Source: Peteryoungia ipomoeae
Lineage (GTDB): Bacteria; Pseudomonadota; Alphaproteobacteria; Rhizobiales; Rhizobiaceae
DNA length: 64,000 nt
Assembly: GCF_004912165.1 (NCBI RefSeq)
Contig: NZ_STGV01000007.1
Span: 1 to 64,000, forward strand
Direction: 5' to 3'
Shown here piece by piece: positions 63,155 through 64,000 of the stretch (within the stretch, counting starts at the first letter, position 1; the number at the start of each line of letters is the position of its first letter). The notes beneath the pieces were generated by a model that saw only the letters and a program-made list of their open reading frames with translations, did no database searches and was not told the origin of the DNA. The position numbers were made by a program, and so were the translations under genes.

Positions 63155-64000
63155 TTATGCTCGCCGCCTTGCCTCAAGCGCCGCAACGGCGGCGCCTGAC
63201 AGAACCAGTGGCAAGGCGAGCAGAAAGGGATGCGTCAGCGGCTCGCCGAACAGGATGAGATCGGCAAGGATCGGCCACACGATCGCCAGATATTCAAAGG
63301 GCGCAAGGCGCGAGGCTTCCGTGTAGCGGAATGCGAGCGTCATGCAGATGTGTGCAAAGCCTCCGAAAATGCCGGCACCTACCAGGTACAGCAATTGGTT
63401 CAGGCTCGGCGTAGCCCATCCGAATGGCAGCGTTGCGATGCCACCGGCCATGGACGCCACGACGAAATAGAAGGCGATGGCGCCCGGACTTTCTGTCCGG
63501 CTCAGGCTGCGAACCATGATCAGGGCGAATGCGGTCAGCAGCCCCATCAAGAGTCCGAAGCCGTAGCCGATCAGACGGGTTTCGTCCGCTGCCGTCTGTC
63601 CGAGTTCAGGCCAGACGAGCGCCACCACGCCGACCGTTCCCAGAAGCACACCGGCTGCCCGCCAGACCGTTGCCCGCTCGGAGAGAATGATCACACCGGC
63701 GATAGCCGTGAAGACGGGCGAGAGGTAGCCCAAAAGGGTTGCCTCGGCGAGCGGCAGGCGGGCAATCGAGGCAAAGGAGGCAAACATGGCGGCGGTACCG
63801 AGTGCCGATCTCAGCAGGTGATCGAGCGGACGCTTTGTCGCCAGTCCGCCGGGAAACTCACCTCTGATCCAGAGGAAAACAACGAGGGGAATAAGCGCGA
63901 AGGCCGACCGGAAGAAAACGATCTGTCCCACCGGCACATCGACAGACACCGCTTTGACGAACACAGCCATGGCCGCAAAAAGCGCACCAGACAGAATGCG
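63155..64000 (-). CDS. EamA/DMT-family permease (5' part outside the window)
   Basis: This membrane protein has about nine or ten hydrophobic segments in two EamA repeats, such as LLRSALGTAAMFASFASIARLPLAEATLLGYLSPVFTAIAGVIILSE. An ATG at 63970 exists, but the open frame continues to the window edge with RILSGALFAA in front of it, part of the usual first helix. The true start is therefore beyond 64000. Drug/metabolite transporters of this kind export varied metabolites; the substrate is not readable. It is convergent with the Crp/Fnr gene. Confidence 0.85.
   Translation of the reverse strand, partial: RILSGALFAAMAVFVKAVSVDVPVGQIVFFRSAFALIPLVVFLWIRGEFPGGLATKRPLDHLLRSALGTAAMFASFASIARLPLAEATLLGYLSPVFTAIAGVIILSERATVWRAAGVLLGTVGVVALVWPELGQTAADETRLIGYGFGLLMGLLTAFALIMVRSLSRTESPGAIAFYFVVASMAGGIATLPFGWATPSLNQLLYLVGAGIFGGFAHICMTLAFRYTEASRLAPFEYLAIVWPILADLILFGEPLTHPFLLALPLVLSGAAVAALEARRRA

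Overview
The window reads as chromosome or large-plasmid DNA of a member of the Rhizobiaceae (Rhizobium/Agrobacterium/Sinorhizobium relatives). The grounds are GC-rich alphaproteobacterial coding, rhizobial-type catabolic operons in their known gene orders (ery, agp, rha), an IS66-family element, and RIME-like intergenic palindromes. Nearly all of it is carbohydrate uptake and catabolism. No rRNA, tRNA, CRISPR array, phage or replication origin was seen.

Layout. 1-3188: an IS66-family element (227-3180) with matching terminal inverted repeats and an 8-bp target duplication. It carries tnpA, a broken tnpB, tnpC and a small cargo gene. 3459-10634 (minus): erythritol genes eryA-B-C-D and eryR-H-I. 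A 790-bp divergent control region faces a DUF2291 protein and a CUT2 ABC transporter (eryE-F-G, plus, 11425-15755). 15942-22079 (plus): a second polyol module of DeoR regulator, FGGY kinase, GlpD-like dehydrogenase and fused DhaK-DhaL kinase, whose product could enter the EryH/EryI steps. A decayed IS3-type orfA (about 22081-22363) separates it from the alpha-galactoside (melibiose/raffinose) operon agaL1-agpA-B-C-D-agaL2 (minus) with divergent agpT (22437-32532).

32879-42806: an IclR regulator diverges from a GH105 unsaturated-glycuronyl hydrolase, a CUT1 ABC transporter and three consecutive, dissimilar Gfo/Idh/MocA oxidoreductases. This is the least understood pathway here. 42864-53845: the complete L-rhamnose locus, rhaR-S-T-P-Q-U-K (minus) and divergent rhaD-rhaI (plus). 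54044-61584 (minus): a FadR-type regulator, a TRAP transporter, an L-idonate-5-dehydrogenase-like enzyme, uxuA and uxuB, for hexuronate/hexonate use. 61860-64000: a small Cys-containing exported or membrane protein behind a FixK/FNR-like box, a Crp/Fnr regulator, and the C-terminal part of an EamA-type permease cut by the window edge.

Taken together, the genes suit a plant-associated bacterium living on seed and cell-wall sugars: galactosides, polyols, unsaturated rhamnogalacturonan-type oligomers, rhamnose and uronates. Each operon carries its own transporter and local regulator. Palindromes next to the iclR, gntR and rhaR genes and a repeated motif in the ery locus are good operator candidates. 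Functional names rest on recognised family motifs and gene order; no database search was possible.
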